Source: JAJYSO01 sp964586655 | GTDB lineage: Bacteria > Bacteroidota > Bacteroidia > Flavobacteriales > Flavobacteriaceae | DNA: 32,458 bases | Direction: 5' to 3' | Assembly: GCA_964586655.1 (NCBI GenBank) | Contig: CAZPGY010000024.1 | Coordinates: 1-32,458 of the forward strand | Part shown: positions 25,503-32,458 of the stretch, one piece after another | Numbering within the stretch: position 1 is the first letter of the stretch | Layout of the letters: each line of letters begins with the position of its first letter | Notes under the pieces: model-generated | What the model was told of the DNA's origin: nothing | What the model saw: only the letters and a program-made list of their open reading frames with translations | The model's database searches: none | Program-made: the position numbers and the translations under genes

Positions 25503-25935
25503 GGTTATAGGTTTTATGGTCTACTGAAGTAAACCGGTGAAACAAAAAAATTATGAATGTGTCAATCGTTTTGACCATACAAACATGAGGAGAATTGCTG
25601 TGTAGAGCCGGTTTATAAGTGTTTACTTTCGGATGTATTCGTTTGTAACCGTTTGTAAATGAATTATAAGGCATATTGAATTGGAATCGGTAGCTTTTTC
25701 GGCAGGGGATCCTCTCCACTTTTGAAAGTAATACCAATTCTAAATTAAACAGGGGTCAATTCTATTTGAGGGGGCATTAGTATTATATCGAGACTTGATT
25801 TTTAATGTCGAATAGACAATGTTTATGGTTGGAAAAATGGAGGTCCCGGTCACTTGGAATTGCCTCTCGGCGCATTATACAAAGATCTATCAAATAAAAA
25901 TTTAATCTATCCTGTATAATACGTCCATTGAGGCT
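25503..25935. other. Non-coding spacer upstream of ssb
   Basis: No supported gene. It holds a direct repeat CGTTTGTAA/CGTTTGTAA-like near 25640, one isolated ATACCAATT end at 25733-25741 and little else. Minus-strand TTGACA with a nearby T-run at about 25550-25570 could be the ssb promoter but is not a clean match. Confidence 0.4.
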
Positions 25936-26019
25936 TTGACCAAAACACAAAAGGCAGCCGGCATCATCGTGGTGCTGGGCTTCCTCGCTGCTTTTTATCT
26001 GTCTAAGGTGATGGGGTGA
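25936..26019 (+). CDS. Possible 27-residue membrane peptide or gene remnant
   Basis: From a TTG at 25936 the frame reads TKTQKAAG, then a hydrophobic helix IIVVLGFLAAFYLSKV and MG-stop. The frame is open a little further upstream (about 25910) without an ATG, so it may instead be the C-terminal end of a lost membrane protein. Codons are more G+C-rich than the sequence just upstream and match the M48 gene that follows. Confidence 0.3.
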   Translation: MTKTQKAAGIIVVLGFLAAFYLSKVMG

Positions 26020-26085
26020 GTTGATAGTTGGGCTTGGGGATGTTTGTTGCGAGAGATATCATTATGCAGGGGCTGGGAAAACTGA

Positions 26086-26119
26086 TTCTAAAGGATTTTT
26101 TAAAAAATCCGATTTAGAA
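26086..26119. promoter_or_regulatory. Hairpin upstream of the M48 peptidase gene
   Basis: A perfect 18-base palindrome GGATTTTTTAAAAAATCC (26093-26110) is flanked by TTCTAAA and TTTAGAA, which extend the stem. It lies 39 bases before the ATG and could be an upstream terminator or a leader structure. Confidence 0.5.
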
Positions 26120-26157
26120 ATATTTATTGTGCTTATATTGGCATCTTCTTAAAAAGC

Positions 26158-27510
26158 ATGTCTTTGATTTCAGAATTACGAAACTTGCCATTATCCATCA
26201 ACCATAACTTTATCCGTTTTATACTTTTGTTGGCGATCGTCTTTACCGGCCATCAGGTTACTGCACAGGATATTGTGCTCATGGATACTGTGAACACGCA
26301 TTATAGGGAAACCTTATTAAGCACTTATAAAACCCGGATCACCCGGCAAAAGGAAGGGTTTAGGGATGAATTTGACAAACGGCGCGTCCGCAAGGAAGTG
26401 GCCGATCTTTATAAGGGGGTTGCCGAAGGGTTTATCCATCAGATCGAACAGGGCTACTTTGTGGACAACTCGGTATATCGTCAATTGCTGAACGGTATTT
26501 TGAAACGGCTTGTAAACGAGAATCCCACTTATGCCAACAGGCTAAAGAACACCAAAATCCTGCTGTCGTTTGGGACTATGCCCAATGCGTATGCCATTGG
26601 AAATGGGTTTGTCGTCATTTATATCCCGTTGATCAAAAAGCTTCAGAACAAGTACGAACTGGCCTTTGTCATCAGTCATGAGATTGCCCACAACCTGCTC
26701 GAACATCCGTTTGACGCCATAGTGGAACGGGCCAAGTTGAATACCTCAAAGGAGTTCAGGCGGAAAACAAGACGGTTGAGCCGGAAAAAATTCAACCAGT
26801 CGGCAAAGGCCAGGAATTTGTACCGTGATTTGGTTTATGGCTTTACGGAATATAGCCGCGCCAAAGAACAGCAGGCCGATTCCTTGGGGTTTGTGTTGTT
26901 CCGCAATGCCTATAGGCAGGAGGCTTATCAGGCGGTAAAATCCCTATTGCATTTGGATGGGGTCGATAAAGCACGGGACTCCTTGACAATGGATGATTTT
27001 AAGACCTTTTTCAGTACTGAAGGCCATCCTTTTCGCCAGGCGCTTATCGCCAATAATGCCCTTTCAAAATACAACTATGACCAATCCCTTAAATTTTGGA
27101 ATGTCGATTCCCTTAAAACCCACCCCGATTGCCGGTACAGGGCACATACGCTAAAGGTCGGTTTTGATGTTCAGCCAGATTCACTCTATAGAGTTTCAAG
27201 TTTTTTTAAAAAAATCAAGCTTTCGAGTTGGTTCAACGATGTGTTGGGACTTTATGTGCTTAAGGATTATGGACGTTCCCTGTATCAGGGACTGGTACTC
27301 CTTAAAACCTATCCACACAATAAATTCCTCCAAAGGATAATCTATAAAAATTTAAGGAAAATCCGCTTCTCTCGGAAATCTTATCAACTCAACAAATACG
27401 TTCAACGCCTATCGCCAAGACGATCCGATAGCTATAACACTTTTTTGTATATCATCAGGCATCTCAGACGGTTCGAAATGAACGCGCTTATCCATAAATA
27501 TAAAATATAA
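26158..27510 (+). CDS. Secreted M48 family metallopeptidase
   Basis: This 450-residue zinc peptidase has a signal peptide after a polar lead (FIRFILLLAIVFTGHQVTAQ, to about residue 37). The zinc motif HEIAH is at 174-178, within VISHEIAHNLLEH, and the third ligand is E237 in KEQQADSLGF, as in the M48 (HtpX/Oma1/BepA) family. There are no internal TM helices, so unlike HtpX it should be soluble in the periplasm or attached to the envelope, resembling BepA-like quality-control proteases. The C-terminal 200 residues are helical and unassigned. The next gene follows after 4 bases, so the two form an operon. Third positions are richer in G and C than in the flanking genes. Confidence 0.88.
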   Translation: MSLISELRNLPLSINHNFIRFILLLAIVFTGHQVTAQDIVLMDTVNTHYRETLLSTYKTRITRQKEGFRDEFDKRRVRKEVADLYKGVAEGFIHQIEQGYFVDNSVYRQLLNGILKRLVNENPTYANRLKNTKILLSFGTMPNAYAIGNGFVVIYIPLIKKLQNKYELAFVISHEIAHNLLEHPFDAIVERAKLNTSKEFRRKTRRLSRKKFNQSAKARNLYRDLVYGFTEYSRAKEQQADSLGFVLFRNAYRQEAYQAVKSLLHLDGVDKARDSLTMDDFKTFFSTEGHPFRQALIANNALSKYNYDQSLKFWNVDSLKTHPDCRYRAHTLKVGFDVQPDSLYRVSSFFKKIKLSSWFNDVLGLYVLKDYGRSLYQGLVLLKTYPHNKFLQRIIYKNLRKIRFSRKSYQLNKYVQRLSPRRSDSYNTFLYIIRHLRRFEMNALIHKYKI

Positions 27511-27514
27511 TCTT

Positions 27515-29080
27515 ATGAAACAATTACTTACCGTTGTCTTTCTCTTATTCTATATGTCCACCTATGCCCAAGTGAAGGAGCTGCGGAAACTCTCGAAGGG
27601 AAAACTGGTGGGTGCCGAAGTGATTTACAACGAATCCGCAACCAATGTGTATGGCTATTTCCTCTTATATAAGGCCGATCGGTTGAGCCGGGAAGTATAT
27701 TCGATGGAGTATGTTGTATTGGACCAAAACCTCAATAAGGTCACTTCAGGGAGTTTTGTCGAGGGCATTTACAACAGCCTGGGAGAGAAGCCGACGATCA
27801 GGTTGGTTTTTGCACGGAAAATTGGCGATGAAATCATGTTTTCCTATTATGACAAAACCTTTCTCCGCCCCATATCGGTGGCAGCTATATACCTTTCGCC
27901 CTATACCAACATCCGTTACCGAAAGCTTGATTTAACAGATTTTTCTTTGAGCGATGAGTTTGTCATAAGGCATCATAAGCACTTCAACCAAAGCTATCAA
28001 AGCGGGGATGGGATTAGGCTGAAGGACTTTGTTTCCAATCAACAGCTTATACCGGTGAACAATGGTTCCTTTTTGCTTTTATCGGAATCGGACAGGAAAC
28101 AGGATCCGGGGGATATCAAATCTTTTATGCTTTTTGATACCGGTTTCAACAAACTGTGGTCGGCTCAAATCAACCAAAACGAAGATAAAGATAAACGCGG
28201 AGAGTTTTCTTACAGTGCATCGGACGATAAGGTCTTGATCCTGAAGAAAGTCAGTTTGGACAATACCCCCGAAGCTTATGACACCTTCTTGATATACGAC
28301 ATCAATACCGGCCGATTGATTGGTCGGTTTGCCGATAAGGATCCGCATTACCGCATGGTAAATTTCCAGGTCAAGATATTGGACGATCGGATATTCTTTT
28401 ACAACCGGTTGTACCGTATGAAAAATAAGCGGTACAAGGATAAAAAACAATTGGGCTATGCTCGTGTGGTCTTTGATAAAAACACCGGGAAAGAGCTGGA
28501 CCGTGATTTTTTGTTGTGGAAAACTTTCAATCCCTATTTTGATATTAAAAATGAGTACGGTGATATCCGTAAGCGCGGTAAGCTGTTCCTGGAGGAGTTT
28601 GTCCCCCTGAAGAACGGACACACCCTGGCCATTGCCGAAGGCTATGAACGGAAGAACAGTAGCCGGGTTTACAATCTTTTTACCATGGAATTCGATAAGG
28701 ACTTTGACCTTGTGTATTTCCACGAGATAAAGAAAAAGCCCACCAAGATTAAGAGCCTTAAATTGACCGGGAGCGAAATTTATTCCCATGGTTATTTTGC
28801 CTATGGCTTTCATCAAAAGCTGAACGATACGGAGGATTATGTCTTTTTCTATGCCGATAACAACCGGGATAACAATCTTTTTGGCCGGAGGCGGCACAAT
28901 CCGCTGTGGTATTTGGGGATTATAACCTATGTCAACGGTAATTTCCATTACGATGAACTGAAACTGACGAAAGAGAAGGTCCAGATCGTTCCGGCTCGGG
29001 CCAAAAACGGCTCTATTTTACTCCAGGTCATCCACGAAAACGGGGACGTGCAAATGCGTTTGGAGCAGATTTATTATTAG
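27515..29080 (+). CDS. Secreted protein of unknown function, partner of the M48 peptidase
   Basis: This 521-residue exported protein has signal peptide MKQLLTVVFLLFYMSTYAQ. No family is recognised. It is rich in beta strands with recurring patterns such as FLLLSESDRK, FLIYDINTGRLIGRF and HTLAIAEGYERK, each followed by a turn, reminiscent of a propeller or a similar repeated-strand fold. No lipobox, TM helix or sorting domain is seen. It is translated 4 bases after the M48 peptidase and shares its G+C-richer codon use, so it may be its substrate adaptor, inhibitor or secreted partner; this is inference from position. Confidence 0.7.
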   Translation: MKQLLTVVFLLFYMSTYAQVKELRKLSKGKLVGAEVIYNESATNVYGYFLLYKADRLSREVYSMEYVVLDQNLNKVTSGSFVEGIYNSLGEKPTIRLVFARKIGDEIMFSYYDKTFLRPISVAAIYLSPYTNIRYRKLDLTDFSLSDEFVIRHHKHFNQSYQSGDGIRLKDFVSNQQLIPVNNGSFLLLSESDRKQDPGDIKSFMLFDTGFNKLWSAQINQNEDKDKRGEFSYSASDDKVLILKKVSLDNTPEAYDTFLIYDINTGRLIGRFADKDPHYRMVNFQVKILDDRIFFYNRLYRMKNKRYKDKKQLGYARVVFDKNTGKELDRDFLLWKTFNPYFDIKNEYGDIRKRGKLFLEEFVPLKNGHTLAIAEGYERKNSSRVYNLFTMEFDKDFDLVYFHEIKKKPTKIKSLKLTGSEIYSHGYFAYGFHQKLNDTEDYVFFYADNNRDNNLFGRRRHNPLWYLGIITYVNGNFHYDELKLTKEKVQIVPARAKNGSILLQVIHENGDVQMRLEQIYY

Positions 29081-29092
29081 AAGAGATAACTT

Positions 29093-29172
29093 TTATACCG
29101 TAATGATAATAATATAGACCAGCTTCAGCTCCTGGCTTTGCTGCCCTATTTAATTGTAAACATACGGTATAA
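29093..29172. repeat. 80-bp inverted-repeat element
   Basis: Perfect 10-base ends TTATACCGTA (29093-29102) and TACGGTATAA (29163-29172) enclose 60 bases without coding potential. The ends resemble the ATACCAATT ends found elsewhere in the window but differ in sequence. Confidence 0.6.
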
Positions 29173-29339
29173 CAAATTAAAGGAATCAATTTTTAGTCTA
29201 TAAAAATTTTCACTTTCGTATTATTTCAGACCCCCCAATAATTTGGGTTTATCAGTACATTAGTGAGGAGGTGGTAATTGACCACCCAGATGGATATTGT
29301 GTAGGCTTACCCCGAAAAATTCATCGCAAAATAATAAAT

Positions 29340-29479
29340 TATTGAGCTCATTAAGTAAGATATTGATAACCAAGGCGTTGAATGATAAAATGATAAAATA
29401 GGATAGCTCAAATTTGGGCTATGCAGTACGCGTATTGCTTGACTTTATTTTATCATTTTTATTTCGATGACACTCAATA
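29340..29479. repeat. 140-bp inverted-repeat element related to type A
   Basis: It starts TATTGAGCTCATTAAG and ends TGACACTCAATA, imperfect versions of the type A ends. Inside, AAATGATAAAATA (29388-29400) pairs exactly with TATTTTATCATTT (29446-29458), and ATAGC (29403-29407) with GCTAT (29418-29422), followed by GCAGT as in type A. The rest of the 29081-29578 spacer holds the 80-bp element above and nothing else recognised. Confidence 0.55.
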
Positions 29480-29578
29480 CAGGTTTTGTTGCAAATCTGC
29501 CTAAAATAAATCGTATAATTTCCCGGGGTATGTTAGATAAAGTCGGCTGCCATTATTTTTTTAAATCTACAAGCTGAC

Positions 29579-30904
29579 TTATTTCTCTTTTTGAAAAGGA
29601 ATAGGGTCTTTTAATTCAAATTTGAATTTAAGTTTCTTTCCGTTCCGTCGTACGCTTATTCTTAGGTGTTTTCCTTTTTTTCCTTTTACAATTTCATAGA
29701 GTTCAGCCAAACTGTAGTTTCCGGCTCTTCTCCCATTGATGCTGAGGAGCCGATCTCCTTTCCGAATTCCGGCGGCATAGGAAGGGGAGTGATGTCGCAC
29801 GCCAAGGATTTCATACATCGGAATAAGCTCCAATTCATATCGGGTGTTGGCAGTTACCAAAATTTGGTTAAAATGTTGGTGTTTTTTATCGGCGACAGGT
29901 ATTTTATGTGGCTCCCAGGTCATGCCGATATGTTTAAATTCCAATCCACTCATGTTGGTGTGAAAAGGATCGGTGTAATTTCTATTTTTTTTGAGATAAA
30001 GCACATGATGCGGATAGTCAAAATAGCAAGTAAACCGTCGGAGGATTTCCGCACCCACAAGTCCTTTAACCACATCAGATTTTGAAATATAATTGAAGGA
30101 ATTGGAAGAAGGGAGGTCAAAAATGGGATGAACAAAATGATAATTTGCCAATTGAAATTCCCGGATTCGACTGCGTATTCCATAGACATCACCCCCCAAT
30201 CCGTGTCCCAAATAATCTTTGATGCTTGTTTGTTTTCCCTGAAAGTGATAACTCGAATCGGGAAAAAACAACAAAGTGCCACTATATCCGGAATCCAAGA
30301 GTAAACCCAAGGTTCTTTGCCGTTCTCGAAACCGAATTTTCCCCCAAGTATAAGGTTTTTGATTAAGCATCAGAAAATAAAGCCGTTCAAAGCGTTTTGT
30401 CTTCTGATGAAATCTTTGGTGTCTGCGGTAAACCGTGATACGCTCTCCAGTATAATTAATTTTAATCGGATGGTCTTTAAAAAAATCATAGCCTATGATC
30501 CCATGGACGGGAATACCCACATAAGGAGATAAGTTAAAATTATCATTGAAAATGACATAACAGGTCAAGCTGTCTATTTGAAGTTTGGTTCCTATTTTAA
30601 GAATGTTGCCCTCCGATTTGATCCCCATGACAGAATCGCGATCGCCAACTCCAAAGAACTGGATATCTCCCACGTTTTTCAACTTGATGTCCCGGTCCTG
30701 ATGGCTAAAAAGTAGGGTTTGCCCGGCACCGGTGTCCAACAGAAAAGTCAGCTTCACGCCATTGAGTGTAACCGGAATGAAAATTTGATTATTGATCAGT
30801 TCAAAAGAGATTTTGGCCTTTTTGCCCCTTATAAAGTCCATGTGGCCTTGAGCGGTGACGATCAAGGAAAAGCAAAGGCAATAAAAAAGAAGCGCATATT
30901 TCAT
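29579..30904 (-). CDS. Secreted aspartyl protease-like protein with C-terminal PDZ domain
   Basis: This is a 441-residue exported protein with signal peptide MKYALLFYCLCFSLIVTAQ. It carries two retropepsin-type motifs: LLDTGAGQTLLF (DTG at 57-59) and LLLDSGYSGTLLF (DSG at 204-206), so both halves of an aspartic protease active site may come from one chain. A PDZ domain follows (about 350-430: SPSYAAGIRKGDRLLSINGR). The group is annotated as retropepsin-like aspartic proteases of unknown substrate. The ATG at 30904 is preferred over a TTG two codons upstream. It is separated from the monooxygenase gene by 365 bases containing a type B relative. Confidence 0.85.
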   Translation of the reverse strand: MKYALLFYCLCFSLIVTAQGHMDFIRGKKAKISFELINNQIFIPVTLNGVKLTFLLDTGAGQTLLFSHQDRDIKLKNVGDIQFFGVGDRDSVMGIKSEGNILKIGTKLQIDSLTCYVIFNDNFNLSPYVGIPVHGIIGYDFFKDHPIKINYTGERITVYRRHQRFHQKTKRFERLYFLMLNQKPYTWGKIRFRERQRTLGLLLDSGYSGTLLFFPDSSYHFQGKQTSIKDYLGHGLGGDVYGIRSRIREFQLANYHFVHPIFDLPSSNSFNYISKSDVVKGLVGAEILRRFTCYFDYPHHVLYLKKNRNYTDPFHTNMSGLEFKHIGMTWEPHKIPVADKKHQHFNQILVTANTRYELELIPMYEILGVRHHSPSYAAGIRKGDRLLSINGRRAGNYSLAELYEIVKGKKGKHLRISVRRNGKKLKFKFELKDPIPFQKEK

Positions 30905-31042
30905 AATCAAATCTGTAAACTGTCATCGACCTTATTCCAAAAACTTGTCTAATAGGAAAGTGACCTTAAAAATAGGCTCCTCTTCTCGTTAAAGCCACAA
31001 ATCTCTGTATTCCAATTTTGCTCAATACAGGCTAAATGCTCG

Positions 31043-31110
31043 CTATAGCTATGACTATGTCGGTGCCTTTTGTCTTAGCCTTTGAAATTTTAACGACAAA
31101 ATATTTAGTC
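31043..31110 (-). repeat. Partial copy of the type B repeat core
   Basis: Read on the minus strand it contains GACTAAATATTT, AAATTTCAAAGG, AAGACAAAAGG and CATAGTCATAGCTATAG, in the order and spacing of GTCTAAAGATTT, AAATTTTAAAGG, AAGGCAAAAAA and CATAGCCATAGCTATG in the element at 24902-25071. The terminal inverted repeats are not found. The 30905-31269 spacer holds nothing else recognised. Confidence 0.6.
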
Positions 31111-31269
31111 CCTTTCAATAATCACTTCTGTATAAAGTTATGAAAAACTTGTGACAAGTGATGGGGAATACTTTATGATGACCGCTGTAAAAAAATAAGC
31201 GCAAAGGATTGGGCGACTTAATATCAGCCTGAATTTCAAGAAAGGGGAAAACGACTTTGAATATACAGA

Positions 31270-32280
31270 TCATGTGTTTTTCAAGGCTGATAGTAATTTA
31301 AATGACCGTTTTCTCGCTTCTAAATCGTATATAAAAGACGAAATAATAAGCTCATCGACTTTCGTTTGATTAAGAAATCCCTGTAGCCCCTTTTTTACGG
31401 TTTCGGGACTGCCTATAAAGGAATAATATCCCATTTTTTGGGCTTGGGCTTTTTCCCGCGGGGTCCAAATTCCGTCCATACGGTCAATGGGAGGGGAAAG
31501 AGGTTTTCGGGTGTTGCGGAAAATTCCCAATCGAAATAGTTGTCCGCTTGTAGCCAAGTGCTGGGCCTCTTCATCGGTGTCGGCCACAATCACATTAACT
31601 CCGGCCATGGTATAAGGTTTTTTGTGAGTCTCGGAAGGGGTAAATTTTTGGTGGTAAATCTTTAATGCATCAAATAAATAAGTGGGAGCAAAATGACTGG
31701 CAAACACATAAGGAAGCCCTAATGCTGCGGCCAGTTGTGCGCTAAAAGTGCTGGAGCCCAGCAGATAAATAGGAACTTGCGTGCCTTCTCCCGGAATGGC
31801 TCTCACCGGACTTTCGGCAGCGTGTTGGGATAAAAAGAACTGCAATTCCTGCACCTCCTTGGGAAAGTCTTGAGCAGATTCTGCCCGGTCTCTTCGCAGT
31901 GCTCGAGCGGTCAATTGATCGGTTCCCGGTGCTCGTCCCAAGCCCAAGTCAATGCGGTTAGGATATAAGGTGGCCAAGGTGCCAATTTGCTCGGCAACCA
32001 CCAGAGGAGCGTGATTGGGAAGCATGATACCTCCGGAACCAATGCGAATCTTGGAGGTTCCTTGCAATAAATAACTTAAAATAACAACTGTGGCCGAGCT
32101 TAATAAGCCATCGGTATTGTGATGTTCTGAAATCCATAATCGATGATAGTCCAAACCGTCTAAGTATTGGGCAAATGAAAGGGTTTCTTCCAAAGCGGTC
32201 TTGTGGGTTTTTCCTTCCAAGGCCGGCACCAAATCCAGTACGGAAAAAGGAATTTCAGATAGGCTTTTTGATGTACTCAT
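31270..32280 (-). CDS. Luciferase-like (LLM class) flavin-dependent monooxygenase
   Basis: The 336-residue protein has the bacterial-luciferase TIM-barrel fold that uses reduced flavin and O2. It starts IPFSVLDLVPALEGK and has YHRLWISEHHN, IRIGSGGIMLPNHAPLVVAEQ and the typical NRIDLGLGRAPGTD. This matches the MsnO8-like subgroup of LLM oxidoreductases, whose substrates are mostly unknown. Length is normal. No flavin reductase is adjacent. The ATG at 32280 is the natural start. Confidence 0.92.
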   Translation of the reverse strand: MSTSKSLSEIPFSVLDLVPALEGKTHKTALEETLSFAQYLDGLDYHRLWISEHHNTDGLLSSATVVILSYLLQGTSKIRIGSGGIMLPNHAPLVVAEQIGTLATLYPNRIDLGLGRAPGTDQLTARALRRDRAESAQDFPKEVQELQFFLSQHAAESPVRAIPGEGTQVPIYLLGSSTFSAQLAAALGLPYVFASHFAPTYLFDALKIYHQKFTPSETHKKPYTMAGVNVIVADTDEEAQHLATSGQLFRLGIFRNTRKPLSPPIDRMDGIWTPREKAQAQKMGYYSFIGSPETVKKGLQGFLNQTKVDELIISSFIYDLEARKRSFKLLSALKNT

Positions 32281-32402
32281 ATTGTCTTATGCTATTTTTT
32301 ATGCGTTGTCTAATGAATTCATACTTTTAAAAAACACTTCTGCTCAGCTTACCAAAAACATCGTTGCCCGAAGGAAGCTAATATTCAAACGAGTTGTGAA
32401 AT

Positions 32403-32458
32403 TATACCAAAGTGATTTATAAATTGGTCTAAAGATTTATAGGATAAATTTCAAAGGT
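32403..32458 (+). repeat. Type B repeat, cut by the end of the window
   Basis: It begins TATACCAA and runs GTCTAAAGATTTAT, then ATAAATTTCAAAGGT, closely matching 24901-24956. The rest lies beyond the window. Confidence 0.65.

Noticed and set aside
25581..25680. CGTTTGTAA direct repeats as replication-origin iterons
   Set aside because: Only two short imperfect copies, no DnaA-box cluster and no rep or dnaA gene nearby.
25432..25737. A 101-codon minus-strand frame overlapping the ssb start
   Set aside because: It is in a different frame from ssb, crosses the likely ssb promoter and contains a repeat end; no domain is visible.
28079..28948. A 289-codon antisense frame inside the unknown secreted protein gene
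   Set aside because: The plus-strand frame has a signal peptide and operon spacing. The antisense frame is a by-product of codon bias in the G+C-richer block.

Overview
The window looks like chromosomal DNA of a marine-type member of the Flavobacteriaceae (Bacteroidota). The signs are an A+T-rich sequence, many TAnnTTTG promoter elements ahead of genes, few Shine-Dalgarno sequences, a tmRNA whose tag ends GENNYALAA, a TonB-dependent receptor with a carboxypeptidase-like N-terminal domain, and acidic-tailed lipoproteins. The species cannot be named from the sequence alone.

Layout. Positions 1-6.6 kb carry lpdA, a small heavy-metal-associated protein on the other strand, and a likely operon of a secreted PIG-L deacetylase, a 37-residue one-helix protein and a sodium:solute symporter. 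Positions 6.6-7.9 kb are an A+T-rich accessory patch: a Tae4-like cell-wall amidase toxin, a lipoprotein that is probably its immunity partner, and the displaced 3' tail of a second Tae4-like toxin. Positions 8-12 kb hold a tandem universal stress protein, an Atg22/UMF1-type transporter and a repetitive lipoprotein. Positions 12.0-12.7 kb are non-coding and contain a 168-bp inverted-repeat element and a four-copy AAGGTAATAAGG cluster.

Positions 12.7-20.8 kb are a long minus-strand series, read from right to left: ssrA (tmRNA), prfB with a programmed +1 frameshift, a 2-oxoglutarate/Fe(II) oxygenase, an SUI1-type factor, rdgB, an M23 peptidase, and a TonB-dependent receptor that starts at TTG. 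Positions 20.9-25.5 kb hold a saccharopine/alanine dehydrogenase-like enzyme, recQ, a block of inverted repeats and a short ssb. Positions 25.9-29.1 kb have visibly more G+C-rich codon use and carry a secreted M48 metallopeptidase with an unrecognised secreted partner. Positions 29.1-32.5 kb hold more repeats, a two-motif aspartyl protease with a PDZ domain, and a luciferase-like monooxygenase.

Most genes are ordinary housekeeping or envelope functions. The parts most worth a second look are the toxin/immunity patch with its orphan toxin tail, the family of about 170-bp non-coding elements that keep the same internal core but have different terminal inverted repeats, and two very small membrane-protein reading frames.
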